A program made the position numbers and the translations under genes. Source: Alterisphingorhabdus sp051668705 (lineage in GTDB: Bacteria; Pseudomonadota; Alphaproteobacteria; Sphingomonadales; Sphingomonadaceae). From it: DNA of 64,000 nt. The stretch covers positions 2,170,001-2,234,000 of the forward strand of contig NZ_CP196351.1 of NCBI RefSeq assembly GCF_051668705.1. Reading direction: 5' to 3'. Positions 52,906-62,723 of the stretch are shown here, piece after piece (within the stretch, counting starts at the first letter, position 1; every line of letters begins with the position of its first letter). The notes beneath the pieces were generated by a model. That model did no database searches. It saw only the letters and a list, made by a program, of their open reading frames with translations, and was not told the origin of the DNA.

Positions 52906-53601
52906 ATGCGAATTGCAATTGCGGATGACGATAACGAAATCCTTGATTTTTTAGAACGTATAATCAGCGGCATGAGCCATGTTGTCGTGCGCTTTTCAGA
53001 CGGTGACCGTCTGGTGTCCGCTTTATTGCGTGATACATTTGATCTGGTCATGGTGGATTGGAATATGCCTGGAAAAACCGGGTTAGAGGTTATCAAATGG
53101 GTGCAGGAAAAAATGACCGAAGCACCGCCGATCATCATGATGACCAGCCGTTCCGCCAAGCAGGACATCACAACAGCATTGCAAAGTGGTGCCGATGATT
53201 ATGTCACCAAGCCCGAAGATGAAAATGTTATTGCGGCACGCATCGAAGCGCTTTTGCGCCGTTCACAACCGCAAAACTCAATGGCCAAGACATTGGTCTT
53301 CGGAAAATATACTTTGGACCGTATGGAGCAAGAAATCGAATTTGATAAGCAACGTGTCGAGCTGACATCGAAAGAGTTTGAGCTAGCCGAACTGCTTTTC
53401 AAAAATCGTGATCGCAGCCTGTCTCGCGCATATATAATGGAGACTATTTGGCGCACCAATGTCGACCTTGCGACACGCACATTGGATATGCATGTCTCAC
53501 GTTTGCGGTCAAAGCTTGCGCTTAAACCAGAAAATGGATTTCGCATTTTCACGGTTTTCGGCTATGGTTATCGTCTCGAAACATTGGCTTCAGGGGAATG
53601 A
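52906..53601 (+). CDS. OmpR-family response regulator
   Basis: A 231-residue regulator from the ATG at 52906, chosen because GGGGAAG precedes it and the receiver domain begins MRIAIADDD. The phosphoacceptor is Asp51 in LVMVDWNMPGKTG. Conserved Thr80 and Lys102 (MMTSRS, TKPEDE) are present. The DNA-binding winged helix starts near 130 with VELTSKEFELAELLFKNRDR and ends in RLRSKLALKPENGFRIFTVF, giving a PhoB/OmpR-type output. Its stop overlaps the ATG of the FecR gene (ATGA). Its likely kinase is encoded two genes downstream. Confidence 0.93.
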   Translation: MRIAIADDDNEILDFLERIISGMSHVVVRFSDGDRLVSALLRDTFDLVMVDWNMPGKTGLEVIKWVQEKMTEAPPIIMMTSRSAKQDITTALQSGADDYVTKPEDENVIAARIEALLRRSQPQNSMAKTLVFGKYTLDRMEQEIEFDKQRVELTSKEFELAELLFKNRDRSLSRAYIMETIWRTNVDLATRTLDMHVSRLRSKLALKPENGFRIFTVFGYGYRLETLASGE

Positions 53602-54962
53602 ATCTGAGATATCATCATTGGGCATTGATTTTGTTGGCGCTTGCTATCGCGGTGTTACCGCTTAGCTATGGCAATGCACAAACCGCGACACAGGGTCCAC
53701 AAGCTCCTGAAACTGTATCCTACCGCTTCCAAAGTGGTGATACATTGCTGGCTTTGGCGTCCAAATATTTTCGCCAACAAAGTGACTATAAAGTCGTTCA
53801 GAAACTTAATGGTATTTCTGACCCACGCCGCATTCGGGTCGGCGCCACACTTAAAATCCCCTATAATATCCTGAAATTCAGTAATGAAAGTGCCGACGTT
53901 GTCGCTTTTCGTGGAATTGTACGTATTGCCGGCATTGGCCCAGATCCACGCGCACCCAAATTAAACGAGGCCATTACAGAGGGCGTTGGTTTGGCCACTG
54001 GGCCTGATTCATCTTTGTCTTTGGCCACCAGCGATGGCAGTATCATCACCATGCCATCAAACAGCGTGATGCGGATTGTGAAATTGCGCCGCATTTTGAT
54101 CACTGACAGCATTGATATTGAATATGCACTAGATGAAGGCGGAGTGAGGACCAAAGTCCAGCCTGCCCGCAAATTGGAAGATCGCTATCGCGTGCGCACA
54201 CCTGCAGCTGTATCGGCCGTTCGCGGCACAGATTTCCGTAATCGCTTCGACCCTGCCAGCAATCAGTCTTTTGCAGAATTATTGGAAGGCGGATTGCAAG
54301 TGGCCAGTGGCGATGCTGGCGATGCAGATTTGAAGCCTGGCTTTGGGGCTGCGATCAGCGACCAAGGGCTGAAGACCGAAGCTCTACTGCCCGCGCCTGT
54401 CATTCAGGCCGGTCAAGGCAAGCAACGCGAAGAACAGGTCAAATTTATGCTGGACCCTGTCGCAGACGCCATCAGCTACAGGCTGGTAGTAGCTCGTGAT
54501 AGCGGCTTTATCGACATTGTTGCAGAAGCAGAAAATGCTGCGCCTGAGCTTTCATTAAATGCTCTTGATAATGGTAATTATTTTGCCAAGCTCACTGCAT
54601 TTTCCAAAACCGGGCTTGAAGGGTTGCCCGTACAGCAAGCCTTTAGACGTAGGTTAAACACAGTCTCTGCTGCAGCAAGTCAAGAAGATGACGGTTTCGC
54701 ATTCCGCTGGACAACAAGCGGTAGTGACAGGAAGTTATTCCGCTTTCAGCTCTTTGCTATTGACCCTGTTTTGAATGACAGCTTCTCACCTAGCGAGCAG
54801 CCGCCTTTGGTTGACGAAGGCGAACTGACGCAAACACGTATGTCTGTGTCTGCTTTGCCCGCTGGAAAGTATTTCTGGCGCGTGGGCACGTATCTTTATG
54901 CTGATGGGGAAGTTGACCCGGTATGGACAGACTTCCAATCATTCAGCATTGCCCCCGATTGA
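53598..54962 (+). CDS. exported LysM-FecR domain protein
   Basis: A 454-residue protein with a signal peptide (LLALAIAVLPLSYGNAQ, about residues 11-27). A LysM peptidoglycan-binding domain follows (SYRFQSGDTLLALASKYF to VGATLKIPYNIL, about 41-90). A FecR-type domain spans about 110-230 (DEGGVRTKVQPARKL, RVRTPAAVSAVRGTDFR). The C-terminal half is beta-rich with repeated FxxK/W patterns. FecR domains usually act in signal relay at the inner membrane, often with an ECF sigma factor. Here the partners are a regulator and a CHASE2 kinase, so it may be the periplasmic sensor or ligand of that system. It overlaps the regulator stop by four bases. Confidence 0.88.
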   Translation: MNLRYHHWALILLALAIAVLPLSYGNAQTATQGPQAPETVSYRFQSGDTLLALASKYFRQQSDYKVVQKLNGISDPRRIRVGATLKIPYNILKFSNESADVVAFRGIVRIAGIGPDPRAPKLNEAITEGVGLATGPDSSLSLATSDGSIITMPSNSVMRIVKLRRILITDSIDIEYALDEGGVRTKVQPARKLEDRYRVRTPAAVSAVRGTDFRNRFDPASNQSFAELLEGGLQVASGDAGDADLKPGFGAAISDQGLKTEALLPAPVIQAGQGKQREEQVKFMLDPVADAISYRLVVARDSGFIDIVAEAENAAPELSLNALDNGNYFAKLTAFSKTGLEGLPVQQAFRRRLNTVSAAASQEDDGFAFRWTTSGSDRKLFRFQLFAIDPVLNDSFSPSEQPPLVDEGELTQTRMSVSALPAGKYFWRVGTYLYADGEVDPVWTDFQSFSIAPD

Positions 54963-55020
54963 CACTTTTTGTTGACTTACGGGATTGCACAGACATTTCC
55001 CGCTGCCTAGTGACACGTTC

Positions 55021-57333
55021 ATGACGTTAAGAGCCCGACTGATATTGGAGTGGTTGGTCATTGCCTTGTTTGCAACGGCCATGGTTGTTGCTCTGCAATA
55101 TTATCGCAGTGTCGAACGCATGGATTTGCTAATCTATGATTTCGCTATGGAGTGGCAGGGCACAGAACCCTCCGGCGACATCATCATTGTCAAAATTGAC
55201 GAAGACAGTCTGCAGGAATTTGGTGGCTGGCCATGGACCCGCGATACTTATGTGCCTGTGCTGGATAATGTTAGCAAAGCTGGTGCAGCAGCCATTGCCT
55301 TAGATGTGCTGTTCACGGAAGACACTGGGACAACTGAACAAAATCAGGCTTTAGCGGATGCGCTAAGCCGTAATGCGCGGACAATTTTGCCATTACAATT
55401 ACAAGGCCCTGGATTAAATGGGCGACTTTTTGACCAGTTACAACCAGTCGAACCCTTGGCCAGCGCAGCCAGCGCTTTAGGGCATGTCAATCTGGATGCC
55501 GATAGCGATACGGTCATCCGCAGGCTCAACCTGTGCGTTAACGATGGCACTGAAAATATCCCCTATCTTATCGTAGAAACACTGGCACGCAAAACCGGTA
55601 AGACGGCGCGTGAGCTGACAGGTGATGATTGCGAAAAACCGCGCGCCCTGCCCTTTATTCCGCAATCGGCTTTCCAAACCACATCATTTGCCCAAGTAGC
55701 AAATGGCCAAATACCGCCAGACTTTTTCAAGAACAAAATGGTGTTGATCGGCGCGACAGCGGCCGGTTTGGGCGATCAACACAGAACACCAGCGGTTAAT
55801 GGCGCTCTTGCTCCGGGCATAGTCGTTATGGCAAATGCGCTGGAGGCTCTAATTCAGCAAAATTTCATCACCGATATGCCCTTGGCAAATACCATCATAT
55901 TGTCGCTTATCCCATTATGGATATTGCTGATCATCTTGTGGCGTGCACGGCCCAGAACGGTGATTATTGTCGCCATTGCTTTGCTGTTTATCATCATCTT
56001 CACCAGCATAGCCTTGTTACAGTTGCAGATCTGGTTCCCGCCAACGGCCGCCTTGCTCAGCATAGCGCTGGTCTACCCTTTATGGGGCTGGCGCCGTTTG
56101 CAGGCCACCAGTGATTATATGGGGCGTGAACTGAACCGTATGGATGCTGGCGCCGTTCCCGTGCCGCCCATCGATAACCGCCGCGCACCCGCCGACATTG
56201 TCACCGAACAAGCGGAACGCTTGTCCATGGCGATCAGCAAATTGCGCGATATGCGGCGCTTTGTGACCGATACTTTAGAGCATTTGCCCGATCCAATGCT
56301 GGTAACTGATCAAGAAGGCATTGTTGTCATGGGCAATCATGTTGCTGAGGAAATGCTGGGCGTTATTGAAGAAAACATGGGGGTTAAAGATCTGCTGGCG
56401 GGCGTCGCGCGCAAACAGGACTTTGCAACGCTTACCCAATATCTGGCCATAGCCATGAACATGGAACCTGATAGCGAAGCAGCGCCAGACGCAGAATATT
56501 GCATCTTCAAATCACGTAATGAGAGGCATTTCGCTGTACGCTGCGCACCAATATTGTCCGATCAAGATGAGATATTGGGCCATATCCTCTATTTCGCAGA
56601 CATCACCACTATCCGTCTGGCCAATCAGCAGCGTGAGGAAGTTTTGAAACTTTTATCACATGATATGCGTAGCCCGCAGGCCGCAATATTGGCCCTTATT
56701 GACCGCAGCGAGCGCGAGAAAGACCCACTGACGCGCTCATCCGATATTGCCGAACGCATCCGCAAACAGGCGCGCCGCACCTTGTCACTGGCAGATAACT
56801 TCGTCGACATGGCCCGCATGAAAGCGCAAAAGTTCGAGCCTGAAGATATTTTGTTCGCTGATCTTGTTGCGGAAGCCGGCGAGGCTTTATGGCCGCAATC
56901 ATCTGCGCGGTCGATAACGATCACCATCAATGATGATAGCGAGACAGCCTTTATTGCCGGCGAACGCTCCAGCCTGTCCCGCGCCTTTATTAATCTCTTC
57001 GACAATGCCGTTAAATACAGCCCGGATGGTAGCAATATAACAGCAACCATCGATCAGATAGAGCTTGACCGCGAGCGTATTATCCGCTGCACAATTGACG
57101 ATGAAGGCAATGGCATCAACAAAAACATTCTGCCCCGGTTGTTCGGGGAATTTGCCAGCACACATGACCAGGCCGACCATGGCCCTTCGGGGGTTGGACT
57201 TGGTCTACATTATGTAAAGACAGTTATTGAACGCCATGCCGGTGAAATTCATGCCAAAAACCGCAAAGAGGGCGGCGCACGTTTCGTAACATTGTTACCG
57301 GCTCTTGATGATGAAGATATTGCGTTAGATTAG
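55021..57333 (+). CDS. CHASE2-domain sensor histidine kinase
   Basis: A 770-residue kinase from the ATG at 55021 (a TTG at 54985 is less likely). After one membrane helix the periplasmic CHASE2 domain (about residues 30-285) includes ITKIDEDSLQEFGG-like text, here IIIVKIDEDSLQEFGGWPWT. A three-helix membrane block (about 285-355) ends in a cytosolic linker. A PAS domain (about 410-525) is followed by HisKA with His547 in LLSHDMRSPQAAILAL. The ATPase has FINLFDNAVKYSPDG (N box) and GVGLGLHYVKTVIERHAG (G box). It is encoded after the FecR gene in the same operon. Confidence 0.93.
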   Translation: MTLRARLILEWLVIALFATAMVVALQYYRSVERMDLLIYDFAMEWQGTEPSGDIIIVKIDEDSLQEFGGWPWTRDTYVPVLDNVSKAGAAAIALDVLFTEDTGTTEQNQALADALSRNARTILPLQLQGPGLNGRLFDQLQPVEPLASAASALGHVNLDADSDTVIRRLNLCVNDGTENIPYLIVETLARKTGKTARELTGDDCEKPRALPFIPQSAFQTTSFAQVANGQIPPDFFKNKMVLIGATAAGLGDQHRTPAVNGALAPGIVVMANALEALIQQNFITDMPLANTIILSLIPLWILLIILWRARPRTVIIVAIALLFIIIFTSIALLQLQIWFPPTAALLSIALVYPLWGWRRLQATSDYMGRELNRMDAGAVPVPPIDNRRAPADIVTEQAERLSMAISKLRDMRRFVTDTLEHLPDPMLVTDQEGIVVMGNHVAEEMLGVIEENMGVKDLLAGVARKQDFATLTQYLAIAMNMEPDSEAAPDAEYCIFKSRNERHFAVRCAPILSDQDEILGHILYFADITTIRLANQQREEVLKLLSHDMRSPQAAILALIDRSEREKDPLTRSSDIAERIRKQARRTLSLADNFVDMARMKAQKFEPEDILFADLVAEAGEALWPQSSARSITITINDDSETAFIAGERSSLSRAFINLFDNAVKYSPDGSNITATIDQIELDRERIIRCTIDDEGNGINKNILPRLFGEFASTHDQADHGPSGVGLGLHYVKTVIERHAGEIHAKNRKEGGARFVTLLPALDDEDIALD

Positions 57334-57346
57334 GCTGAAAAGCTAA

Positions 57347-57922
57347 CTATTCGCGCCCTTCGCGTTCTTGCACTTTATTGGTGCCAGGATTATCCAATCC
57401 AGATAAGGCCGCATTGACGAGATAAGGCAGCGTTTCCTCCAACCCTGCCTTGCAATGATATTCAGCAGCAATGCCGCGAAACACCCGTGCGCCATCAGAA
57501 AGGCGAACCAACGCTATGTTAAGCCGCTGCTCCACATCATCACATGACTGCAAAACTTTGTTTTTCTTAGGTGCGCTGATGACTTTGCTCTGATTATTGT
57601 CCGTCGACTTTGCGGTTATACCAATGGTTGCGGGACGTTCAGACAAAGATATGCTGAGCGCATAATTGGCATTGTCATTATCCTGATTCCATCCACGCGC
57701 ATTAAGGCCAGAAATAATCATGGTCTGGGCGCGTTGCTCAATAGATGAGCTTTCTCCTGGGGCGTTCAACAGCATGAAGCGCGCCTCTTGCTGAGCAGGA
57801 ACCCTGCCCTCGCTAGCTATTCGTGTCGCAATTGGTCCAGAGCAACCGGACATCAACATGGCACCAGCTGAAACAGCAAGAGATAATCTGGCAGCATAAG
57901 TCCTAAGCATAAAAAGCTCCAT
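57347..57922 (-). CDS. small lipoprotein of unknown function
   Basis: A 191-residue protein from the ATG at 57922. That ATG overlaps the TGA of the small membrane protein gene (TGATG), which favours translational coupling. A start at 57910 is also possible. The lipobox is AMLMSGC (Cys27). The mature part has TMIISGLNARGWNQDNDNAN, AKSTDNNQSKVIS and a Cys pair (LQSCDDVE, EYHCKAG). It somewhat resembles DUF4136-type lipoproteins, but I would not assign it. It ends the operon behind the DAHP synthase gene and is convergent with the kinase gene. Confidence 0.75.
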   Translation of the reverse strand: MELFMLRTYAARLSLAVSAGAMLMSGCSGPIATRIASEGRVPAQQEARFMLLNAPGESSSIEQRAQTMIISGLNARGWNQDNDNANYALSISLSERPATIGITAKSTDNNQSKVISAPKKNKVLQSCDDVEQRLNIALVRLSDGARVFRGIAAEYHCKAGLEETLPYLVNAALSGLDNPGTNKVQEREGRE

Positions 57923-58098
57923 CACCCGTTGCGCGTCAAGACAAAATATATCACGTAAAGCCAACTAAAGAAGCCGTGAATGATAGCCCATAATATGGAT
58001 TTGTGAGCAGTATAGCTAATCACAATGGCAAGCGCACTGCCGAAAGAGAGGCCGGTTTTGACAAACTCTCTTTGGACAATGACTCGGCGATCAGACAT
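57922..58098 (-). CDS. 58-residue conserved-type small membrane protein
   Basis: This gene is too short for usual ORF cut-offs. Its ATG (58098-58096) overlaps the DAHP synthase stop (TAATG), and its TGA (57924-57922) overlaps the lipoprotein start (TGATG). The peptide begins MSDRRVIVQREFVKTGLSFG and continues with AIVISYTAHKSILWAIIHGF, then FSWLYVIYFVLTRNG. It has two hydrophobic helices around a small polar turn. Similar short proteins with KSILWAIIHG followed by SWIYV occur in many bacteria with unknown function (from memory, not searched). The coupling strongly supports it as real. Confidence 0.85.
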   Translation of the reverse strand: MSDRRVIVQREFVKTGLSFGSALAIVISYTAHKSILWAIIHGFFSWLYVIYFVLTRNG

Positions 58099-59468
58099 TA
58101 GGCGGCTTTCTCTACACGCTCTGGTAATTCCGCCGTCAACATCTCTGCCAATGTGAACGCCAATTCCAGCGACTGCGCTGCGTTAAGCCGCGGATCACAA
58201 TGCGTGTGATAACGATCAGCCAAAGAAGCATCAGTAACGGCGATGCCGCCACCAGTACATTCGGTAACGTCTTTGCCCGTCATCTCAATATGGATGCCGC
58301 CAGCATTGGTACCTTCTGCACGATGAACTGCAAAAAAGCCTGCAACTTCCTGCATGATACGCTCAAACGGACGCGTTTTGAACCCGCTCTCGGCCTTGAT
58401 AACATTGCCATGCATCGGGTCACAGGACCAGACAACGGGGTGGCCTTCCGCCTTCACAGCGCGCACCAATTTGGGCAAGCCAGCCTCAACCTTGTCATGA
58501 CCAAAACGCGAGATCAGCGTTATACGACCAGGCTCACGCGCTGGATTGAGATCATCCAATATCTTCAACAAAACATCAGGCTCAAGGCTTGGGCCGCATT
58601 TAATGCCGATAGGATTTTCAATACCGCGCATAAATTCAACATGGGCCGAACCATCAAAACGTGTGCGATCCCCTATCCAAAGGAAATGCGCCGATGTGTC
58701 GTACCAGCCACCGGTCAGTGAATCCTGCCGCGTCATCGCTTGCTCATAGCGCAGCAATAACGCTTCATGGCTGGTGTAGAATTGTGTCGCCTTTAATTGG
58801 GGCACAGTATCGGGGTTGATGCCGCATGCTTCCATAAAGGCCAATGCTTCGCCAATACGCTCACCCATCTCATTATATTTTTTCGCCCACGCGCTGCGCT
58901 GAACAAAATCAAGGGTCCAGCCATGCACACGTTGCAGATTGGCATAACCACCGCTGGCAAAGGCGCGCAGCAGGTTCAATGTTGCCGCAGACTGGCTATA
59001 TGCGCGCAGCATTCTTTCAGGATCAGGCTCACGAGCAGCGGCATCAAATTCGATGCCATTGATAATATCACCGCGATAGCTGGGCAGCTCAATATCGCCC
59101 TGCTTCTCAACCTCAGAGGAGCGCGGTTTTGCAAATTGGCCCGCCATACGGCCAATCTTAACCACCGGACGCTTTGACCCGAAAGTCAGCACAACCGCCA
59201 TTTGCAAAATAACACGGAAAGTATCGCGGATATTATTGGGGTGAAATTCGGCGAAACTTTCCGCACAATCACCGCCTTGCAACAAAAAGGCTTCACCAGC
59301 GGCAACACGCGCCAGATCCTTTTTCAAATCACGTGCTTCCTCAGCAAAAACCAGTGGCGGATAATTTGTCAGTGACTGCTCCGTGCGCAAAAGCGATGCT
59401 TCGTCACGATAGTCCGGCATATGCCGCGCTTCGAACCCACGCCAGCTATCCGGTTGCCAATTGGTCAC
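58098..59468 (-). CDS. aroG: class II 3-deoxy-7-phosphoheptulonate (DAHP) synthase
   Basis: A 456-residue plant-type (class II) enzyme, first step of the shikimate pathway, joining PEP and erythrose-4-phosphate. The start NWQPDSWRGFEARHMPDY is typical. The catalytic motifs are LLQGGDCAESFAEF (about residues 61-74), GRMAGQFAKPRSS (about 106-118), and WSCDPMHGNVIKAESGFKTR (about 346-365), with AEGTNAGGIHIEMTGKDVTE (about 381-400) near the end. Its stop overlaps the next gene by one base. It is independent of class I AroG types. Gene symbol by function only. Confidence 0.95.
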   Translation of the reverse strand: MTNWQPDSWRGFEARHMPDYRDEASLLRTEQSLTNYPPLVFAEEARDLKKDLARVAAGEAFLLQGGDCAESFAEFHPNNIRDTFRVILQMAVVLTFGSKRPVVKIGRMAGQFAKPRSSEVEKQGDIELPSYRGDIINGIEFDAAAREPDPERMLRAYSQSAATLNLLRAFASGGYANLQRVHGWTLDFVQRSAWAKKYNEMGERIGEALAFMEACGINPDTVPQLKATQFYTSHEALLLRYEQAMTRQDSLTGGWYDTSAHFLWIGDRTRFDGSAHVEFMRGIENPIGIKCGPSLEPDVLLKILDDLNPAREPGRITLISRFGHDKVEAGLPKLVRAVKAEGHPVVWSCDPMHGNVIKAESGFKTRPFERIMQEVAGFFAVHRAEGTNAGGIHIEMTGKDVTECTGGGIAVTDASLADRYHTHCDPRLNAAQSLELAFTLAEMLTAELPERVEKAA

Positions 59469-59652
59469 GTCTTCTATCCTTTATCATAATATGCCGGGTA
59501 TTTTCGGCATCTCTACATTTCAACAGGCATATTTAGTGCATCCGCACGCAAATAGCTACATGCATGTTGCGAACGATATATTGGACCTGTTACAAATAAT
59601 ATTGTGCCAGTTACAAATCCCTATCGGGAGCAAGGCGCAATATTATAGCCTA

Positions 59653-62538
59653 TCAATCATCGCCGCTTGCTTCTGGCAGAATATGCCAACGCAGCACGCG
59701 GTCTGTTGCTAGATATTTTTGCGCAAGCAATTGCACTTCTGCAGGGGTTATGCGGGTATAATCGCCCAGCAAAGTGCGAATGGCATCTATCCGTCGCGAG
59801 TCCTGTGTGGCGCCTTCAAGCTGCCATATCCAGAAGGTATTGCCTGTCGCAGCACGGCGGATTTGCTCACCCAATGGAACCACAGCGCGGTTCAATTCAT
59901 CGGCCGTAACGGGGTTTGCAATCAAATCCTTCGCAATATCGCGGGCAGTTTGTTCGAAGACAGGCACTGCAGAGGGTGCAAGCTGGCTAATCGCGCCAAT
60001 ATAACCGCCTGATGAATAACCCTTTGGCCAAGAGCTATAGACTTGCGGCGCATAACTTGCGCCTTCCTTGGCCCGCAATTGCTCAAACAGGCGATTGTTA
60101 AAGACCGTCGCCAAAATTTCCAATCTTCGCGATTCACGAATATCCGCGAAACCGCCTGATGTTGGCCATGCTATCAATGCTGCGGCTTGACCCGCATCAC
60201 CGCGATGGCGTGATATAATGGCTGCTTCACTCGGTGCCAGTACCGGTACGCCCAAAGCTCCGCCATTGGTCGCAATTTTGGCTGGCTTGCGTGCAGGCAT
60301 CGCGCCCACAGTCTCCGCCAGATATTGTATAGCGGTCTCTTGATCAAAATCACCAAAAAGCAGGACTTCAATCGGTCCTTCTTTCAGCAAAGGCTCCCAT
60401 GTCTTGCGGAAACTTTTGGCATTAAGTTTATCTAGCTCCTGCGGGTCAGGGGTTTTGTAACGTGGATCACGGCCTCGTAAAAGCCAGCCAAGATCACGAT
60501 CAATCAAGCTTGATGGAGCGCTGGTATAGCTTTGATAGCTCAATTTGGAACCGGCTTTGGTCCGCACTACCGGAGCAGGATCCCAGCCCGGCTCAACCAG
60601 TTTTGCCACAAACAGACGCAATTGATCTTTCAAGTCTTCGGACCGTGTGTCCGCACTAAACTCAAAAGCGTCATCTTTAATACTAAAACCAAAGCTGATA
60701 CGCCGTCCAGTAGTCAACTGATCCAGATCTTCTTGCCGCAAATCGGCAATGCCACTGCTAATCAGTGCAGACTCGCCTGCCCATAATAGGCTGGATTTGT
60801 CATTGGCCTGTGTCTGATAACCACCGCCAAAGCGCAGCCTGAGCGTAATTTTGTTCACCTCTGCATCATTGGGATAGAGCAAGGCTCTGGCGCCATTTTC
60901 GAATGTGACAATTTGCATGCCAAGCAGACCAATGTCTTCAATGCCGGCCACTGTGCCGGGCTTACCTGGCGCTGGCAGATCGTCAAAAGTCACATTAGCG
61001 CGGCGTTTGCTGGCACCGGCATCGCGAATTTTTGCCGTCAAAGCGCTGGCAAGCTCTGTCCGACTAACCGTACCTTCTTCCGGCGCTATCAACAAAGCGC
61101 GTGTTGCCGTGCCAGTGAACAATGCATCGACCCGTTTGCGCAAAAATTCCGGGGTCAATCTGGTTTTCATGCTGTTGAAAACATCCAATGCCACTTGCGG
61201 CGCTGCTGATGCTTCACGAATGTCGACAGCATTGACGATATTATCAGCCTGCTGCGTCGCGGCCTCTGTTTCATAAGTATCGACACCAATTTTCAGCGCC
61301 GCATCAAATTCCGACACTTCGCGGGCAATGTCTTCCTCTGAAAACGGGGTCTTGCGGGCATTGTCAATCACAGCACGCACATCATTTAAAGCAGCGCGCC
61401 AATCTTCCCCAATGGGCACGATGGAAATAAAGGTGCTGTCAATCGACCGACTTACATCATCCTGACTAACCGATGCTTGCAAATAACTGCCACCGCCACG
61501 CGCTCTGCGTTCCAATTCGCGATTGATAATCTGCAATGCCAGCAAGTCCGCGAGCAATCCTTCATTATACTCAATGGTATCATTGACATAATTCCACGGG
61601 CGAATGACCGCTTGATTGATGATGAAAGGCAATGTCGGCTCTACCAGTACATCCGCTGTCGGCTTATCTGCCGATGGCTTACCAAAATCAGGATGTTCTG
61701 GCGTTTTGCCTGCGACTTTCCAGTCGTCAAAATATTTGGTCAGCAATTGCTCAAACACCGCTGGGTCAGCATCACCAGCAATAACGATGACCGTATTTTC
61801 AGGCCGATACCAGCGTGAATGGAAAGCCCTTACGGCCTCTGGCGTTGCACCATTTAGTGTTTCGACGGTACCGATGGGCGAACGATCAGCATAACGCTGG
61901 CCAGCGAAGAATAATTGCCGCGTTGCATCGGCGATGCGCGCCTGCGTTCCGGAGCGTTCGCGCAATTCTGCCAGCACCACAGGGCGTTCTGCATTCAACC
62001 CTTCCGCACTTAATGAAGGCTCACGGATCATGCCCGATAATATTTGCATACTCTCATCAAGCGTCTCGGCGCTCGCGCTGGGAATATCCAGTTTGTAAAC
62101 CGTATGCGTTGCAGATGTTTCGGCATTGCTATCACTGCCAAAAGTGATGCCAAAACGTTGCCATATGCGTATTGCCTCGCCATCGGGAACATATTTTGAA
62201 CCACGGAAGGTAAGATGCTCTAGCAAATGGGCAAAACCGCGCTCTTTATCTGTTTCCATCAAAGAACCAGCATCGACGCGGATACGGATAGTCACCTGTC
62301 CCGGCGGCACACCGTTTTTGCGCACGGCATAGCGTACGCCGTTTTTCAACTCGCCAAAAGTCCAAGCCGGATCAACCGGGATATCACTGTTCTGATACAG
62401 CCAAGGCAGCTGTTCATTATCCACATTCTCTGGCGGCGGCAGCGGGTTTTCACGCTGAGCAGAAGCCGGAATAGTCGTAAAAAGCGCTGCAATTGCCAGC
62501 GATACAGAAATGGCTTTCGCCCGGTGGAATAATATCAT
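59653..62538 (-). CDS. M16 family zinc peptidase (two-domain, exported)
   Basis: A 961-residue insulinase-family metalloprotease with a signal peptide (cleavage near PASAQ, about residue 28). The inverted zinc motif HxxEH is GFAHLLEHLTFRG with His104, Glu107 (catalytic) and His108. The remaining Glu ligand is likely in LDESMQILSGM (about residues 170-180). The second, inactive M16 half begins near residue 500. The family degrades peptides in the periplasm; the substrate here is unknown. It is divergent from the Nfu gene with about 185 bases between. Confidence 0.93.
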   Translation of the reverse strand: MILFHRAKAISVSLAIAALFTTIPASAQRENPLPPPENVDNEQLPWLYQNSDIPVDPAWTFGELKNGVRYAVRKNGVPPGQVTIRIRVDAGSLMETDKERGFAHLLEHLTFRGSKYVPDGEAIRIWQRFGITFGSDSNAETSATHTVYKLDIPSASAETLDESMQILSGMIREPSLSAEGLNAERPVVLAELRERSGTQARIADATRQLFFAGQRYADRSPIGTVETLNGATPEAVRAFHSRWYRPENTVIVIAGDADPAVFEQLLTKYFDDWKVAGKTPEHPDFGKPSADKPTADVLVEPTLPFIINQAVIRPWNYVNDTIEYNEGLLADLLALQIINRELERRARGGGSYLQASVSQDDVSRSIDSTFISIVPIGEDWRAALNDVRAVIDNARKTPFSEEDIAREVSEFDAALKIGVDTYETEAATQQADNIVNAVDIREASAAPQVALDVFNSMKTRLTPEFLRKRVDALFTGTATRALLIAPEEGTVSRTELASALTAKIRDAGASKRRANVTFDDLPAPGKPGTVAGIEDIGLLGMQIVTFENGARALLYPNDAEVNKITLRLRFGGGYQTQANDKSSLLWAGESALISSGIADLRQEDLDQLTTGRRISFGFSIKDDAFEFSADTRSEDLKDQLRLFVAKLVEPGWDPAPVVRTKAGSKLSYQSYTSAPSSLIDRDLGWLLRGRDPRYKTPDPQELDKLNAKSFRKTWEPLLKEGPIEVLLFGDFDQETAIQYLAETVGAMPARKPAKIATNGGALGVPVLAPSEAAIISRHRGDAGQAAALIAWPTSGGFADIRESRRLEILATVFNNRLFEQLRAKEGASYAPQVYSSWPKGYSSGGYIGAISQLAPSAVPVFEQTARDIAKDLIANPVTADELNRAVVPLGEQIRRAATGNTFWIWQLEGATQDSRRIDAIRTLLGDYTRITPAEVQLLAQKYLATDRVLRWHILPEASGDD

Positions 62539-62723
62539 GGCTAAACTATATGCAGCCCGTTCCTTGCTGGCCAGTGAATAATATACGGGAATTGCTCAAT
62601 TTCTGTAATTTTCTCAAAGTTCAAAGCTAAATCAGCCTTCGAAACAGGTAAGCATGAAAAGGCCTGATATCATATAACAGCCTTACGCTTGAACTATGGG
62701 GCAAAATATACCACATGCTGTTC

